A DNA stretch of 64,000 nt from Bacillus massilioanorexius (GTDB taxonomy: Bacteria > Bacillota > Bacilli > Bacillales > DSM-1321): NCBI RefSeq assembly GCF_902374955.1, contig NZ_CABKRX010000085.1, positions 1 through 64,000 on the forward strand. Reading direction: 5' to 3'. Shown here piece after piece: positions 45,804-55,366 of the stretch. The notes under the pieces are model-generated. The model was not told the origin of the DNA. It did not search any database and saw nothing but the letters and a program-made list of their open reading frames with translations. The first letter of the stretch is position 1; every line of letters begins with the position of its first letter. The position numbers and the translations under genes are program-made.

Positions 45804-46478
45804 TTACAAAGCCCTTTCTTTAATTAAAGATATAATTTCATTTGCCACCTCTTGAATGCTTAATGAAGTCGTATCAATTTCAATAGCATCATCCGCTTTT
45901 TTTAACGGTGCTACTTCTCTTTCAGAATCAAACTTATCACGAGCAGCAATTTCTTCTTTTAATGTTTGTAAATCAGAAGGAAATCCTTTTGAGATATTTT
46001 CACTATGTCTTCTTTGAGCTCTTTCATCAACGCTAGCAATCATAAAGATTTTCAATTCTGCTGAAGGAAGAACATGTGTCCCAATATCTCTTCCATCCAT
46101 TACTATTCCACCTTTAGCTGCTAGTTCCTGCTGAATTTTAACCATTTCTTTTCTGACTAATGAATGCTTAGCTACAGCTGAAACATTATTTGTAACTTCA
46201 GCAGTTCGAATTTTTTCGGTAACGTTCTCTCCATCTAAAAAGACCAATTGTCCATTTGGACTAGGTTGTAAAATTAATGAACTTTTCAAAAGCATTTCAT
46301 ATAAATCATCTTCATTGTTAACATCTATATTGTTTTGAATAGCCTTTAATGTTAATGCACGGTACATAGCCCCCGTATCAACATATACATATGAGAAATG
46401 TTCCGCTACTATTTTTGCAACAGTACTTTTACCTGCTGCTGCAGGACCATCAATAGCTACTGAAATTTTTTTATCCAT
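45804..46478 (-). CDS. cmk: Cytidylate kinase
   Basis: Phosphorylates CMP and dCMP. 224 residues; P-loop GPAAAGKST at 11-19, YVDTGAMYRALTL and MDGRDIGTHVLP. Start ATG 46478 with AGGAGG upstream; the open frame extends 14 codons but without a ribosome site. Confidence 0.96.
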   Translation of the reverse strand: MDKKISVAIDGPAAAGKSTVAKIVAEHFSYVYVDTGAMYRALTLKAIQNNIDVNNEDDLYEMLLKSSLILQPSPNGQLVFLDGENVTEKIRTAEVTNNVSAVAKHSLVRKEMVKIQQELAAKGGIVMDGRDIGTHVLPSAELKIFMIASVDERAQRRHSENISKGFPSDLQTLKEEIAARDKFDSEREVAPLKKADDAIEIDTTSLSIQEVANEIISLIKERAL

Positions 46479-46910
46479 ATTTCCTCCTGTAAATACAAAT
46501 CGATCGTATAAGTAAATCACACACGCCTCAACTATGCGGTAAATTAGCTAAGCATTGGATGTAATAGTAATAATACCCTACGCAACATATAAAAAGAATA
46601 TTAGTAGGCAATGTGTATAGAAACTAGACATATATCTAATTTGAGCATTTATACTTTCTGATCTTAAAATAATCAATCAATGTCTATTTTACCATAAATT
46701 CGAAACAACTACAGTTCGACCTTTTATAAAAAAAGGGCAGCTTAAAAAGTAATCTTTTATTACTTTTTAAACGCCCTTATACTTTGCCTGATATTCGTTT
46801 ACGCTACTCAATGATTTCATTCATTATTCCGTACTTAAGACACTTCATTTCATATACTCACAATAAAATGAGGCAAAATCATCAAATGCTTTACTAAATG
46901 AAAAGAATCA
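46479..46910. other. Gap between cmk and ypfB
   Basis: 432 bases with the ypfB terminator and presumably the cmk promoter. No gene seen. Confidence 0.4.
46728..46778 (-). terminator. Terminator of ypfA-ypfB
   Basis: Minus-strand stem GGGCGTTTAAAAAGTAAT / ATTACTTTTTAAGCTGCCC with loop AAAAG, followed by seven T. Confidence 0.86.
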
Positions 46911-47096
46911 TTATCTACTGTTGTTTTGTAACACATCCACTATACGATCATAATTATTGAAGTAGACTCCTTCATATTTTGCTAACTTTTTAAGCTCAAG
47001 AAATGAGTCTTCACGATGAAATACTACCTGAAAAAACAATAAAAATATCGCTTGAATAACAAGTAACTTAATAATAATTCCTTCTATTCTTTTCAT
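46911..47096 (-). CDS. ypfB: Small membrane protein YpfB (DUF5359-like)
   Basis: 61-residue protein with one N-terminal membrane helix (about 8-27, IIIKLLVIQAIFLLFFQVVF) and a short soluble tail. Start uncertain: ATG 47096 is chosen (MKRIEGI), with GGTGGGAG close upstream; an ATG four codons earlier overlaps that site. Placed between ypfA and cmk as in B. subtilis. Function unknown. Confidence 0.68.
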   Translation of the reverse strand: MKRIEGIIIKLLVIQAIFLLFFQVVFHREDSFLELKKLAKYEGVYFNNYDRIVDVLQNNSR

Positions 47097-47142
47097 AACT
47101 CCCACCATTTTTTATCTCACATTATAGGCAAATGATGTTTTT

Positions 47143-47792
47143 TTATACATTATTTCGATTTTCTAATTGTTTTTCAAAACAAAATCGAATGATTATTTGT
47201 CTATCACTATCTGAAATATCAGTGAATTTGATTGAAGCAATGTTTTTAGTACTCCCTTCTCTCTCTATCAATCTCACAAACCGACTTTTTATATTTAAAT
47301 ATTGAATAATTCCAGATTTCAACGGAAGAGCTAACCAAGTATTGATAGATGAATCAGGTGATAGCGTGATATCTTTAGGAATTAGAATCGCTGTACCACC
47401 TGCACTTATATCTTCCGTTACAGTTGTAAAAGGTGTAAATTCCATATTAGAACTATGAATAGCAGCATCAATAGTTGTTTCAATCCTAACAAATTCTCTT
47501 CGTTGAATCTTAATGAAATCATCCTCATCAGGCTTCTTTAATCTAACCATTGGTATCGTTCCTTTTACTTTTCCTAATACTTCAGTAAAAAAACATATGC
47601 TGTGCCATCTGGACTAACGTAAGTTACCTTAAAATGCTTTCCATCTGCTACATATACAGTTTTATTAGTTGATAAATTAATTGGAAAATCAATGAAAACA
47701 GAATGACTATTGATATCTAAAATTTTTGTTTTAAATTTTTCTGACTGATTTGTAAGTTTTTCTTCTAGTACTAAACTATCCCCTATTTTCAT
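47143..47792 (-). pseudogene. ypfA: c-di-GMP-binding PilZ protein YpfA (DgrA), frameshifted
   Basis: YpfA is a YcgR-like protein that binds cyclic di-GMP and slows flagellar rotation. Here the N-terminal YcgR-type domain (start ATG 47792, about 70 residues, ends at a TAG at 47574) and the C-terminal PilZ domain are in different frames. On the minus strand the break is at a run of seven T (47587-47593): with eight T the product reads AYVFFTEVLGKVKGTIPMVR and joins the PilZ part with no gap, about 217 residues. PilZ motifs are intact (RREFVR; DISAGG). So this is a one-base deletion in a homopolymer: a real mutation, phase variation or a sequencing error. Confidence 0.85.
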
Positions 47793-47936
47793 GAACAATC
47801 ACCATACTCCCACTTTTATGAAATATACGAATTAATAAATTACTTATATTATGACAGAATACCTATAAAAGAGAAAGACTCAAATAGCTTTAAGATATAA
47901 GAACTCTTACCATATACCTATTTTTTGTTATAAAAT

Positions 47937-47987
47937 AAACAAAAAGCACCCAAAAGTATACAAATATTACTTTTGAATGCCTTTTTC
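47937..47987 (-). terminator. Terminator of sleB-ypeB
   Basis: Minus-strand imperfect stem GGCATTCAAAAGTA / TACTTTTGGGTGC followed by TTTTTG, five bases after ypeB. Confidence 0.78.
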
Positions 47988-47991
47988 TTAG

Positions 47992-49344
47992 CTAAATAGT
48001 ATTATCATAAGACGGCTCAGCTTCATCCATTTTTTCTACCATTTCTTCATCTAAATTATCTGCATTAATAAAAATGCGATACGTATCATTTCCAAGTACA
48101 CCTAAAAACTCATAACAAAGAATTTCATCACCTAGATCATTAGTAATAATCGCTAATCGATTTTCCATTACTTTTACTTTTGGATTTATTTTTTTCTTCG
48201 CTTCTTCCATTGATTTTTCAGGTTTTTTTAATTGTCTATTCTTATCTGTTTGTAAATACTCTTCTGCCGAATAGCCAATAATAGAACCTGTATCTAAAGC
48301 TACTTTTACTTTTATAGAATCCGTATATATTCTTATTCCATTTTCAACTTGAACAAAGTTAAAAATGGCAACAGAATCATATTGTGAGCTCTCAAACATC
48401 TCCATTGATTTATAATTTTGTTTATCTAAGAATAGTTTTGCTTTTTTCTCAGCGTCATTTAGACTAATTTTAGCTTCCTTTACTTCTCGATTATTCATAA
48501 ATATAATAGGATAACCAACAACTTTCGTTAAGTCTAATGTCGCATAATTATTGGATTTAGTATCTTTAATATCTACAGTATAAAACTCAAAATCTGATCC
48601 TGCTCGATTTTCTTTCACTGAAAATTTTGCAGTTTTATCATATGAGACAAACTTTTTAGCAATTTCAATTGCTTCTTCTTTAGAAATCTCTTTACCTTTA
48701 ATATAACGATATTTCTGATCTTTTTGCCTATGAGAAACATGTGTTGGACCTAACTGTGAAGCTTCTGAAAATCCATTTACTTTATTTTCTACTGTTTTAA
48801 AACCATCAATAATGGAATTATCCTTCGCTTCATCACCTGATGCTAATGCTAATTCAACATCCATCCATCGTAAATTATTCTTCATTACTGTGTTCTGAAC
48901 TTTTCTCAATTCATTTTGAATATCACCTGATTGAGCATATAATTGCTGCAATAGTTTATATTCTTGATCAGAAAGAGGTTCCTTCTCTAAATCTCTTACC
49001 GCTGCTTTATAGGTAAAATCACCAATTTCATCTAGAAACTCTTCTGTTTTATTAAAAGGTAGTAAAGCTAACGGTAACTGTCCAACGTCATTTTGAGCTT
49101 CAGATGTTACCCTCCACACATCCGTTAATGCCGGTGATAATGATCTTCTTGAATTCATCGCTAATGTAGTACCTAATTTGTCATTTAATAAATCAACTTG
49201 ATAGGTTAAATCATGAAAGGCGCGCTGATAATTATTTTCCGCTTGAACAAGGATCGCGTTTTTTTCTCGATGCTCTTGATAACCCCAATATGCAGTTCCA
49301 GCTACACCAATAGCCAAGACGGCTATGATAATACCTCTTATCAT
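47992..49344 (-). CDS. ypeB: Germination protein YpeB
   Basis: Required for localisation and stability of the cortex hydrolase SleB in the dormant spore. 450 residues: an N-terminal membrane anchor (about 3-20), a helical region and three C-terminal PepSY-type domains (about 215-440) that inhibit SleB until proteolysis. ATG with AAAGGAGCAG upstream, 14 bases after sleB. Confidence 0.95.
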   Translation of the reverse strand: MIRGIIIAVLAIGVAGTAYWGYQEHREKNAILVQAENNYQRAFHDLTYQVDLLNDKLGTTLAMNSRRSLSPALTDVWRVTSEAQNDVGQLPLALLPFNKTEEFLDEIGDFTYKAAVRDLEKEPLSDQEYKLLQQLYAQSGDIQNELRKVQNTVMKNNLRWMDVELALASGDEAKDNSIIDGFKTVENKVNGFSEASQLGPTHVSHRQKDQKYRYIKGKEISKEEAIEIAKKFVSYDKTAKFSVKENRAGSDFEFYTVDIKDTKSNNYATLDLTKVVGYPIIFMNNREVKEAKISLNDAEKKAKLFLDKQNYKSMEMFESSQYDSVAIFNFVQVENGIRIYTDSIKVKVALDTGSIIGYSAEEYLQTDKNRQLKKPEKSMEEAKKKINPKVKVMENRLAIITNDLGDEILCYEFLGVLGNDTYRIFINADNLDEEMVEKMDEAEPSYDNTI

Positions 49345-49358
49345 TTCTCTGCTCCTTT

Positions 49359-50216
49359 CTATTCACAGAATATATGTTTACCAATTTTTTTGATTTGTGG
49401 ACGTGACCAAATCCACTTACTAGTAGCTGTTTCCGGATTAAAATAATAGGTCGCATTACCTGATGGATCCATCCCATTAATCGCGTCAATAACAGCTTTC
49501 CTAGCAGTTTCATTAGGTGTAAGGTTAATTTGTCCATCTGCAACAGCAGTAAAGGCAAGAGGTTCAAATATGATACCAGAGACTGTATTAGGGAACGAAG
49601 GGCTTTCCAGACGATTTAAAATGACAGCTGCAACAGCAACTTGTCCCTCGTACGGCTCTCCTCGTGCTTCTCCATATACAGCTTGTGCTAATAAATTAAT
49701 ATCATTATTTGAAAAACCATTAGGCACATTGCCTGTTTTTGTCTTTTGCGTATTAGTATTCGTCTCTTTTTTAGCGACATTATTGTTCTTATTTGATTTT
49801 TGAGTCGCTTTTTGATTATTCTGCTTCACTTGTTTTTCGATTGGAACGTTTCCATAATACGTAAAAGTATTTCCTTTATTTATTTGTTCATGTACCCATT
49901 CTTTATTGAAATTTGATGCTTTAACCAGTTTACTTTTTGTTTTTTCACCAGCTAAGCCATCAATTGGCATTCCAAATTCATATTGGAAATTTCGTAATGC
50001 CCAATAAGTGCCCCAACCAAAGACTCCATCAATTTTCCCATTATAAAAGCCGATATTTTGTAACCTAGCTTGTAATTCAATTACGTCATCACCAACCGCT
50101 CCCTTCTGGATTACTTGCTCTGTGAATCCATGTACATTAGTTGGAAATGCTGTAAACAACATGACAAGTATTGATGCAATAGCAACGGCATAACCGTTTA
50201 AGATTTTTTTTCTCAA
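49359..50216 (-). CDS. sleB: Spore cortex-lytic enzyme SleB
   Basis: Lytic transglycosylase that degrades the spore cortex during germination. 285 residues: signal peptide (about 1-30), peptidoglycan-binding domain (about 38-95), a low-complexity N/K/T linker (about 125-165) and a hydrolase_2 domain (170-285) with the key Glu in GEARGEPYEGQVAV. TTG start with AGGAG nine bases upstream. Normally expressed in the forespore under sigma-G; I saw only a poor match to that promoter. Confidence 0.96.
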   Translation of the reverse strand: MRKKILNGYAVAIASILVMLFTAFPTNVHGFTEQVIQKGAVGDDVIELQARLQNIGFYNGKIDGVFGWGTYWALRNFQYEFGMPIDGLAGEKTKSKLVKASNFNKEWVHEQINKGNTFTYYGNVPIEKQVKQNNQKATQKSNKNNNVAKKETNTNTQKTKTGNVPNGFSNNDINLLAQAVYGEARGEPYEGQVAVAAVILNRLESPSFPNTVSGIIFEPLAFTAVADGQINLTPNETARKAVIDAINGMDPSGNATYYFNPETATSKWIWSRPQIKKIGKHIFCE

Positions 50217-50287
50217 GCAATAACACTCCTAACTTAAAAAATGGAAGTAACCCTAGTGTTTTCAATCTAGTGATTTTTATTCCAAAT

Positions 50288-50325
50288 AAAAAAACTATGC
50301 TTTTCAATTGCGAAAGCATAGTTTT
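50288..50325 (-). terminator. Terminator of prsW
   Basis: Minus-strand stem AAAACTATGCTTT / AAAGCATAGTTTT with loop of about nine, followed by seven T. Confidence 0.87.
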
Positions 50326-50992
50326 AATTCATCATTTCAGAAGCGTGTATATCAGAAAGCTGTCTTGCTTTCTTAATTTTTCGAAGTCCAAACCACCAAA
50401 GAAAGATCATAAACGGAACGATAAAATATAACCAATAGAATTGCTTTAATAAAATATAGTCATAAAGACCATGTAAATTATATGGGATAAAGAAAGCTAG
50501 AAAAAGATACTTATTATTCTTTTCCTTTGTAAATTTCCCTTTACCAAAATAATAGCCCATAATCACACCAAATAAAGCATGACTTGAAACAGGTAGCAAT
50601 GCACGACCAAATGCATATTCTACACCATTAGCTACTAAGTAAAAAATATTTTCTGTCGTTGCAAAACCTAATGATACTGCTGATCCATAAACTATTCCAT
50701 CATAAGGCTCATCAAAAGAGGCATGATAATAAATAGTGTACATGATAATAAACCACTTAAAAAATTCCTCTAAAAAACCTGTTGCAACAAAAGAGGAAAT
50801 TAAATCACTAGTGATGATATGTTCAACTTCCAATATATATTGAATAAACATAATAGGAAAAACAAGAATAGCCCCAAGTAGAAACGTTCTTAATACAATA
50901 AGTATGGGCTCCGTTCCATAATAATCACGCAAATAAAAATAGCTTAGTAATGCTAGGCCAGGAGCAATACCAGCTGTAATAATGACCAGCAT
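50324..50992 (-). CDS. prsW: Site-1 intramembrane protease PrsW
   Basis: Membrane protease of the CPBP-related PrsW family that cuts the anti-sigma factor RsiW in B. subtilis. 222 residues, about eight hydrophobic helices, with EEFFKW (the EExxxK-type motif) near residue 70 and conserved His in PVSSHALFG. ATG with AAAGAGGT upstream. The 3' end overlaps its terminator. Confidence 0.93.
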   Translation of the reverse strand: MLVIITAGIAPGLALLSYFYLRDYYGTEPILIVLRTFLLGAILVFPIMFIQYILEVEHIITSDLISSFVATGFLEEFFKWFIIMYTIYYHASFDEPYDGIVYGSAVSLGFATTENIFYLVANGVEYAFGRALLPVSSHALFGVIMGYYFGKGKFTKEKNNKYLFLAFFIPYNLHGLYDYILLKQFYWLYFIVPFMIFLWWFGLRKIKKARQLSDIHASEMMN

Positions 50993-51165
50993 TTGCTGAC
51001 CTCTTTTCTTTATTTTTATATAATCGTATCACGATATTCTAAAAAATGCAGTACTCTTTAGAGGCAAATTATAAGAAGTTCATTGCATTTATTAGAAAAC
51101 TATGTTTACATTTCTTTGTTATCCATTTTTTCAGTAACTATTTATTATGTAAAAGGAGGATTGTT

Positions 51166-51663
51166 ATGAAAAAAAATATCCTAACGATTCACACTGGTGG
51201 AACAATATCCATGTTTGAAGATAAAGAAACAGGTGCTGTTAAGCCCTCAGAAAAAAATCCTATATCCATTGCTCCCGTCGAGTTACAAGAAACTGTTTCA
51301 TTAATTATTGAGGAACCCTTTTCATTGCCTTCTCCTCATATAACGCCTAACGAAATGCTTATCATTCGTGACATTATACTTAAAAAGATGGAAGAAACAA
51401 CAATTGATGGTGTAGTTATTTCTCATGGAACTGATACTTTAGAAGAAACGGCTTATTTTTTAGATTTGTTAATTGACACAACAATTCCAATAGTATTAAC
51501 AGGCGCTATGCGCTCGAGTAATGAAATTGGATTTGACGGCTTACATAACTTCGTTTCAGCCATTCGCGTTGCTTGTTGTGAACAAGCACATAATAAAGGT
51601 GTGCTCGTTGTATTAAATGATGAAATCCACACGGCTATTAATGTTACAAAAACACATAGATGA
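51166..51663 (+). pseudogene. ansA: Asparaginase ansA, 5' fragment cut by insertion
   Basis: Begins with a strong AAAAGGAGG ribosome site and ATG. 165 codons cover the N-terminal domain of a type I-like L-asparaginase, with the threonine motifs HTGGTIS and SHGTDTLEETAYF. It ends in NVTKTHR at a stop that belongs to inserted DNA. The matching 3' part is at 56517-56994. A truncated N-terminal domain alone is not expected to be active. Confidence 0.92.
51653..51659 (+). repeat. Left 7-bp direct repeat of the insertion
   Basis: CACATAG; identical copy at 56510-56516. Joining the sequences across the two copies restores the ansA frame (T-H-S-S-N-V-S). Confidence 0.85.
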
Positions 51664-52100
51664 AACTATTTTATGACACATTATTAAACCGTTAATTTAG
51701 TCTATGTATTAATCATTTTTTCAAGCTATAGACTAATTTATTATTTTTGAAAAGAACGTTAAAATATTACACACATAAACACTATTTTCCTTAAGTTTAT
51801 ATAGCCAGATAGAATAATGAATCTATGCGCATCAACTTTTCCTCTAAAATTTAAAAGGCCACCAATAAAGGTGACCATTGATCATTATCAAACATTCACT
51901 AACACTAAATTACTTTCTTTCATTCCGTGAAAACAGCAAGATAACTGTACAATTAAAAATATGAATATGTCCTTATTTAATTCATGTTGCGCTATTATAT
52001 TAAGAAACAGTGATAATAGCCCTCTATAGATGCATACTATTTCTTAATTCCCTAATAAATGTAATACATACGAAAATAGAAAAATAATATTACACTCGTA
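51664..52100. other. Gene-free left part of the insertion
   Basis: About 440 AT-rich bases. The only structure seen is a hairpin GGTCACC/GGTGGCC with TTTT on the minus strand (about 51855-51875), a terminator-like element with no gene directly upstream. May be a remnant of a lost gene. Confidence 0.45.
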
Positions 52101-52134
52101 GAAAAAGCCACTCAAATTAATGAATGGCTTTAAA
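52101..52134 (-). terminator. Terminator of the inserted asparaginase
   Basis: Minus-strand stem AAAGCCATTCA / TGAGTGGCTTT followed by TTC, ten bases beyond the stop. Confidence 0.78.
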
Positions 52135-52143
52135 AACTCCTCT

Positions 52144-53109
52144 TTAGTATTGGAAATCCTTTTGGTTAACTGTACTTTTACTTGCTAAAATAACAGCTAA
52201 TTTGATTCGTGCTTTTTTGCTATCGTAGTCCTCTCCAAGAATAACTCCATTTTCTTTGAGATCATTTGCACTACCTTTATAACCATATGAAGGATATACT
52301 TTACCTTCTTCCGCACTTGTAGTAACGACAAAAGTTATTTCATTTGCGTATTTTTTGATTGCTTCCATCATTGTTGGTGTAACTTGCCCTCTACCTACAC
52401 CTTCAAGTACTATTCCTTTTGTACCAGCTTGAACAGATGCTTCAATAAATATACTGTCTGATCCTGTGTGGCATTTAATAATATCAACTCGTGGTAAATC
52501 ACTTGATATGTTAAAATTATCTTTTCTAATTGGCTTTTGATAAACACTTACAACATCATTATCAATAATGCCTAGATAACCATATCCAAATGATTCAAAA
52601 CCTTGTAAATTTGAAGCATGAACCTTTTTAACATACTTTGCTGAATATATACGTTCATTAAATACAACAACTGCTCCTGCATCATGTAGCAATTCACTTG
52701 AAGCAGCATAAATAGAATTTTTCAAATTAGAGAATACATCTGTTCCCACTTCCGCAGGAGAACGCTGTGATCCTGTTACAACAACAGGTCTATGATCGTT
52801 AATTGTTATATCCAAGAAATAAGCTGTTTCCTCTAAGCTGTCAGTACCATGAGTAACTACAATTCCATCAACGTTATTATCTTTAAATTCTTTTTCAATT
52901 TCTTGCTTAATTTTAACCATTGCTTCAAAATCAATGTGCATGGATGGTAACTGTAACAAATCAATTATTTTAATCTGATATCCTTGAGGAAGGTCACACA
53001 TAGAAGCTAACTCTTCACCGCTTATTGCTCCTGATTTTAATAATCCTTTTTCTACTTCCTTACTTGCTATTGTTCCACCAGTTGTAATAATTGTAATTTT
53101 TTTAGACAT
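52144..53109 (-). CDS. L-asparaginase (inserted lineage)
   Basis: Hydrolyses asparagine to aspartate and ammonia. 321 residues with both catalytic threonine motifs: ITTGGTIAS near 8-16 and VTHGTDSLEETAYF near 84-97. No signal peptide, so cytoplasmic. It differs clearly from the broken ansA (VTGSQRSPAEVGTDVFSNL against LTGAMRSSNEIGFDGLHNF) and resembles the AnsB/type II lineage more. GAGGTG ribosome site. It may compensate for loss of ansA; a related amidohydrolysis of another substrate cannot be excluded. Confidence 0.9.
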   Translation of the reverse strand: MSKKITIITTGGTIASKEVEKGLLKSGAISGEELASMCDLPQGYQIKIIDLLQLPSMHIDFEAMVKIKQEIEKEFKDNNVDGIVVTHGTDSLEETAYFLDITINDHRPVVVTGSQRSPAEVGTDVFSNLKNSIYAASSELLHDAGAVVVFNERIYSAKYVKKVHASNLQGFESFGYGYLGIIDNDVVSVYQKPIRKDNFNISSDLPRVDIIKCHTGSDSIFIEASVQAGTKGIVLEGVGRGQVTPTMMEAIKKYANEITFVVTTSAEEGKVYPSYGYKGSANDLKENGVILGEDYDSKKARIKLAVILASKSTVNQKDFQY

Positions 53110-53230
53110 TTTTTCACCTCATATCCAATAATATTACTATAAGATTTACTTGAAATAAATATGTAAAACATTTTCCTCAAATCAATGTACACCTATGTTT
53201 TCTATAATAATTTAAATAAAATATTATAGA

Positions 53231-53251
53231 AAAAGACCAAATTCTGGTCTC
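53231..53251 (-). terminator. Terminator of the ABC-3C operon
   Basis: Minus-strand AGACCA / TGGTCT stem with five-base loop, followed by TTTTTC. Lies about 145 bases after the ATPase stop. Confidence 0.75.
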
Positions 53252-53285
53252 TTCAGCATACTTCATTTTATATAGATAGTGACTT

Positions 53286-53307
53286 GATAATAATAATAAT
53301 AATAATT
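53286..53307 (+). repeat. Short TAA tandem repeat
   Basis: About seven consecutive TAA units between the ABC-3C operon and its terminator. A simple sequence repeat prone to slippage; no function seen. Confidence 0.6.
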
Positions 53308-53395
53308 ATACCTAAATCATTTGTTATCTTAATAATCCTTAGTCTGGTAAAAATCAAATCAATAACTTTATATTTTCTACTTTTCATCTCTACTG

Positions 53396-55126
53396 TTACT
53401 TCTCATAATTCATGTCAACTTGTATACCTAATAATTTACTCTTATCAGATTCATCCGTTAATACTAGTCTTGTGTTATCTTTTATAATTTGCTGGTATTC
53501 TTCTGAAGTCATTAAGTCTTTAAAAGATAATAATGTATCTTCATTAATGGTAGCTATATATTGTAACCCTTTAGCAGAAACTTTTTCGTGTGCAACTTTA
53601 AATAACGTATATCTTTGCCTAGGATCCATATTACTAAATAAACGACTATCGTGAAATAAAAAACCAAACTTATGATTTTGCTTCAAAAGTAAAAGAGTCA
53701 TGTCAAAACAGAATATTTTAACTTCATTAACACCATCAGATGAATCATCTTGAATCTTAGCTATGATGTCAAATCTGATAGTATTATCACCTTCATTATT
53801 CCTAATTGTTAATCCTCCAGGCTTTTTATCATAAAATTCCTTCGAAAGATCTCGAAAGGTTGTCATAATCTCCTCTAGTAATTGTGAAATATTCTCCAAA
53901 TATGTATCTACTTTGTCATTTTCACTTACCATATCTGTTTGAACATTTTTTAATTTCTTTTTATATGTTCGAAGTATCTCTTGATATTCATTAAGACGAT
54001 TGAGTTTGTTTTTCATTTCATTTAGCTTTTTATTAAGAGCATTAAAATTATCCAAGGCACCATGGGTATCGAGAAAACTTAGAATTTGATCCATCTTTAT
54101 TCCTGTTTCCGCCATTTCAATTTCTATCTGTTTCAATTCTTCTTGTTTCTTTAATATTTCTTTAACAAGCCTTTGATTACGATTTTTTAAAAGATTCTTT
54201 TGAAAATTAACAGCTTCTTCTATTTTTTTAACTACCATTTCTGGTACTTCTATTAATGATTGCTTATATAAATTAATTACTTTCTGTTCAGAAAGATCTG
54301 GCCGAATGTCTAAAGATTTATTTATGCTTCTAATATGGTTGTTAATTAACACTCTTTTATTTTCTAATTCCTTCAAGGAATATTTTATTTCGTCTGCCTC
54401 TTTCTCTATTTCATTGTAATTACTTGATATTTTATATTCAGATATTTCATCTTCTAATTTTTTAATATTATATTCCAAATCTAAAATTTCAATTTCAGTA
54501 TCCTCATTATTACTGAAATGTTCTCTAATTATTGGATCATCTTCTATACCTGCTTTTAAGTCTTTGGTTTTATTAAATAGACTCCTAAGCCTTTGTTTTT
54601 CAGTAACTAATTTCGATTCTAGACCGAGAAGGTAAGAATTATTCAAAACCTTCCCATAATCTTGTTCATCTTTAATAAATTCATCATACCTTACATAACA
54701 TTCTCTATCTCTACGAATAAATCGAGGAAATAAAGTGTTAAAAGTTAAATATTTTATCGTATCGTCTAACCCAAACACTTTTTCTGCCATAATAGTACGG
54801 AATTTTTTTAAAGTTAGGTTATCTCCATTTAAGATTATTCTATTTTGTTTAGATGTATTTCGAACTGTTTTATAAAGATCATTATCAATAGAAAACTCTA
54901 ATATAAATTCCCAACCAGGTAGCTTTTCTTCAAAAGCAGCAATTTTATTAGAACCTAAACAAAAATGGATAAGGTATATCATCAAGGATTTACCTACACC
55001 GTTATATGTATTTTTTTTATTTTTATCCTCTGGATTTGCTTGTTTTCCTATAATTAAATTTAATCCTTCTTTAAATTTGATTTCATGAAAGGAATTCTTA
55101 TTTGAACTTAAACTAATTAATCGCAT
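53396..55126 (-). CDS. ABC-3C system ATPase (DUF2326, SMC/Rad50-like)
   Basis: 576-residue ATPase. The N-terminal half-domain has an atypical P-loop: G27 KQ, a 14-residue insert, then NGVGKS at 42-47. A long coiled-coil region (about 150-425, with many E/K/L heptads such as NALNKKLNEMKNKLNRLNEY) follows. The C-terminal DUF2326 part carries a Walker-B-like FGFLFHDSRLF near 485-495. This is the SMC/Rad50 layout of ABC-3C ATPases. Its ATG overlaps the middle-component gene by ten bases. In such systems the ATPase is thought to sense foreign or abnormal DNA and release the effector; that is inference here. Confidence 0.83.
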   Translation of the reverse strand: MRLISLSSNKNSFHEIKFKEGLNLIIGKQANPEDKNKKNTYNGVGKSLMIYLIHFCLGSNKIAAFEEKLPGWEFILEFSIDNDLYKTVRNTSKQNRIILNGDNLTLKKFRTIMAEKVFGLDDTIKYLTFNTLFPRFIRRDRECYVRYDEFIKDEQDYGKVLNNSYLLGLESKLVTEKQRLRSLFNKTKDLKAGIEDDPIIREHFSNNEDTEIEILDLEYNIKKLEDEISEYKISSNYNEIEKEADEIKYSLKELENKRVLINNHIRSINKSLDIRPDLSEQKVINLYKQSLIEVPEMVVKKIEEAVNFQKNLLKNRNQRLVKEILKKQEELKQIEIEMAETGIKMDQILSFLDTHGALDNFNALNKKLNEMKNKLNRLNEYQEILRTYKKKLKNVQTDMVSENDKVDTYLENISQLLEEIMTTFRDLSKEFYDKKPGGLTIRNNEGDNTIRFDIIAKIQDDSSDGVNEVKIFCFDMTLLLLKQNHKFGFLFHDSRLFSNMDPRQRYTLFKVAHEKVSAKGLQYIATINEDTLLSFKDLMTSEEYQQIIKDNTRLVLTDESDKSKLLGIQVDMNYEK

Positions 55127-55362
55127 AATTCTATATACCCCCTTTCATTTTCATTTATCGCACCTATTATATATAAGAAGTTTAAAGCTAGTAAAAAGTT
55201 ATCTAAATTATGTTGTGAAGGTAAATAATTTGTATTATTTATTTTTTGAAAGTCAATCCATAACTCATCAAAACGCTTAGGTTTGTTAATTAATCCAATT
55301 ATAAAGCCACCTAAACCAAAAATTGACTCAGACATTTTTATATGCTTCTGTGGTAAAATCAC
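55117..55362 (-). CDS. ABC-3C system middle component (MC6-like)
   Basis: 81-residue protein starting at GTG with an AGAGGTG ribosome site at the end of the effector gene. The N-terminus ILPQKHIKMSESIFGLGGFI is characteristic of the small middle component of ABC-3C operons (the type annotated as middle component 6), a likely winged-helix-like adaptor between effector and ATPase. Gene order effector, middle component, ATPase, with overlaps or four-base spacing, supports a single complex. Confidence 0.8.
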   Translation of the reverse strand: MILPQKHIKMSESIFGLGGFIIGLINKPKRFDELWIDFQKINNTNYLPSQHNLDNFLLALNFLYIIGAINENERGYIELCD

Positions 55363-55366
55363 CCGA

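Noticed and set aside
50217..50290. Sigma-G promoter before sleB
   Set aside because: GGAATA and CACTA elements are present at about the right spacing, but the -10 lacks the CATA core; too weak to list.
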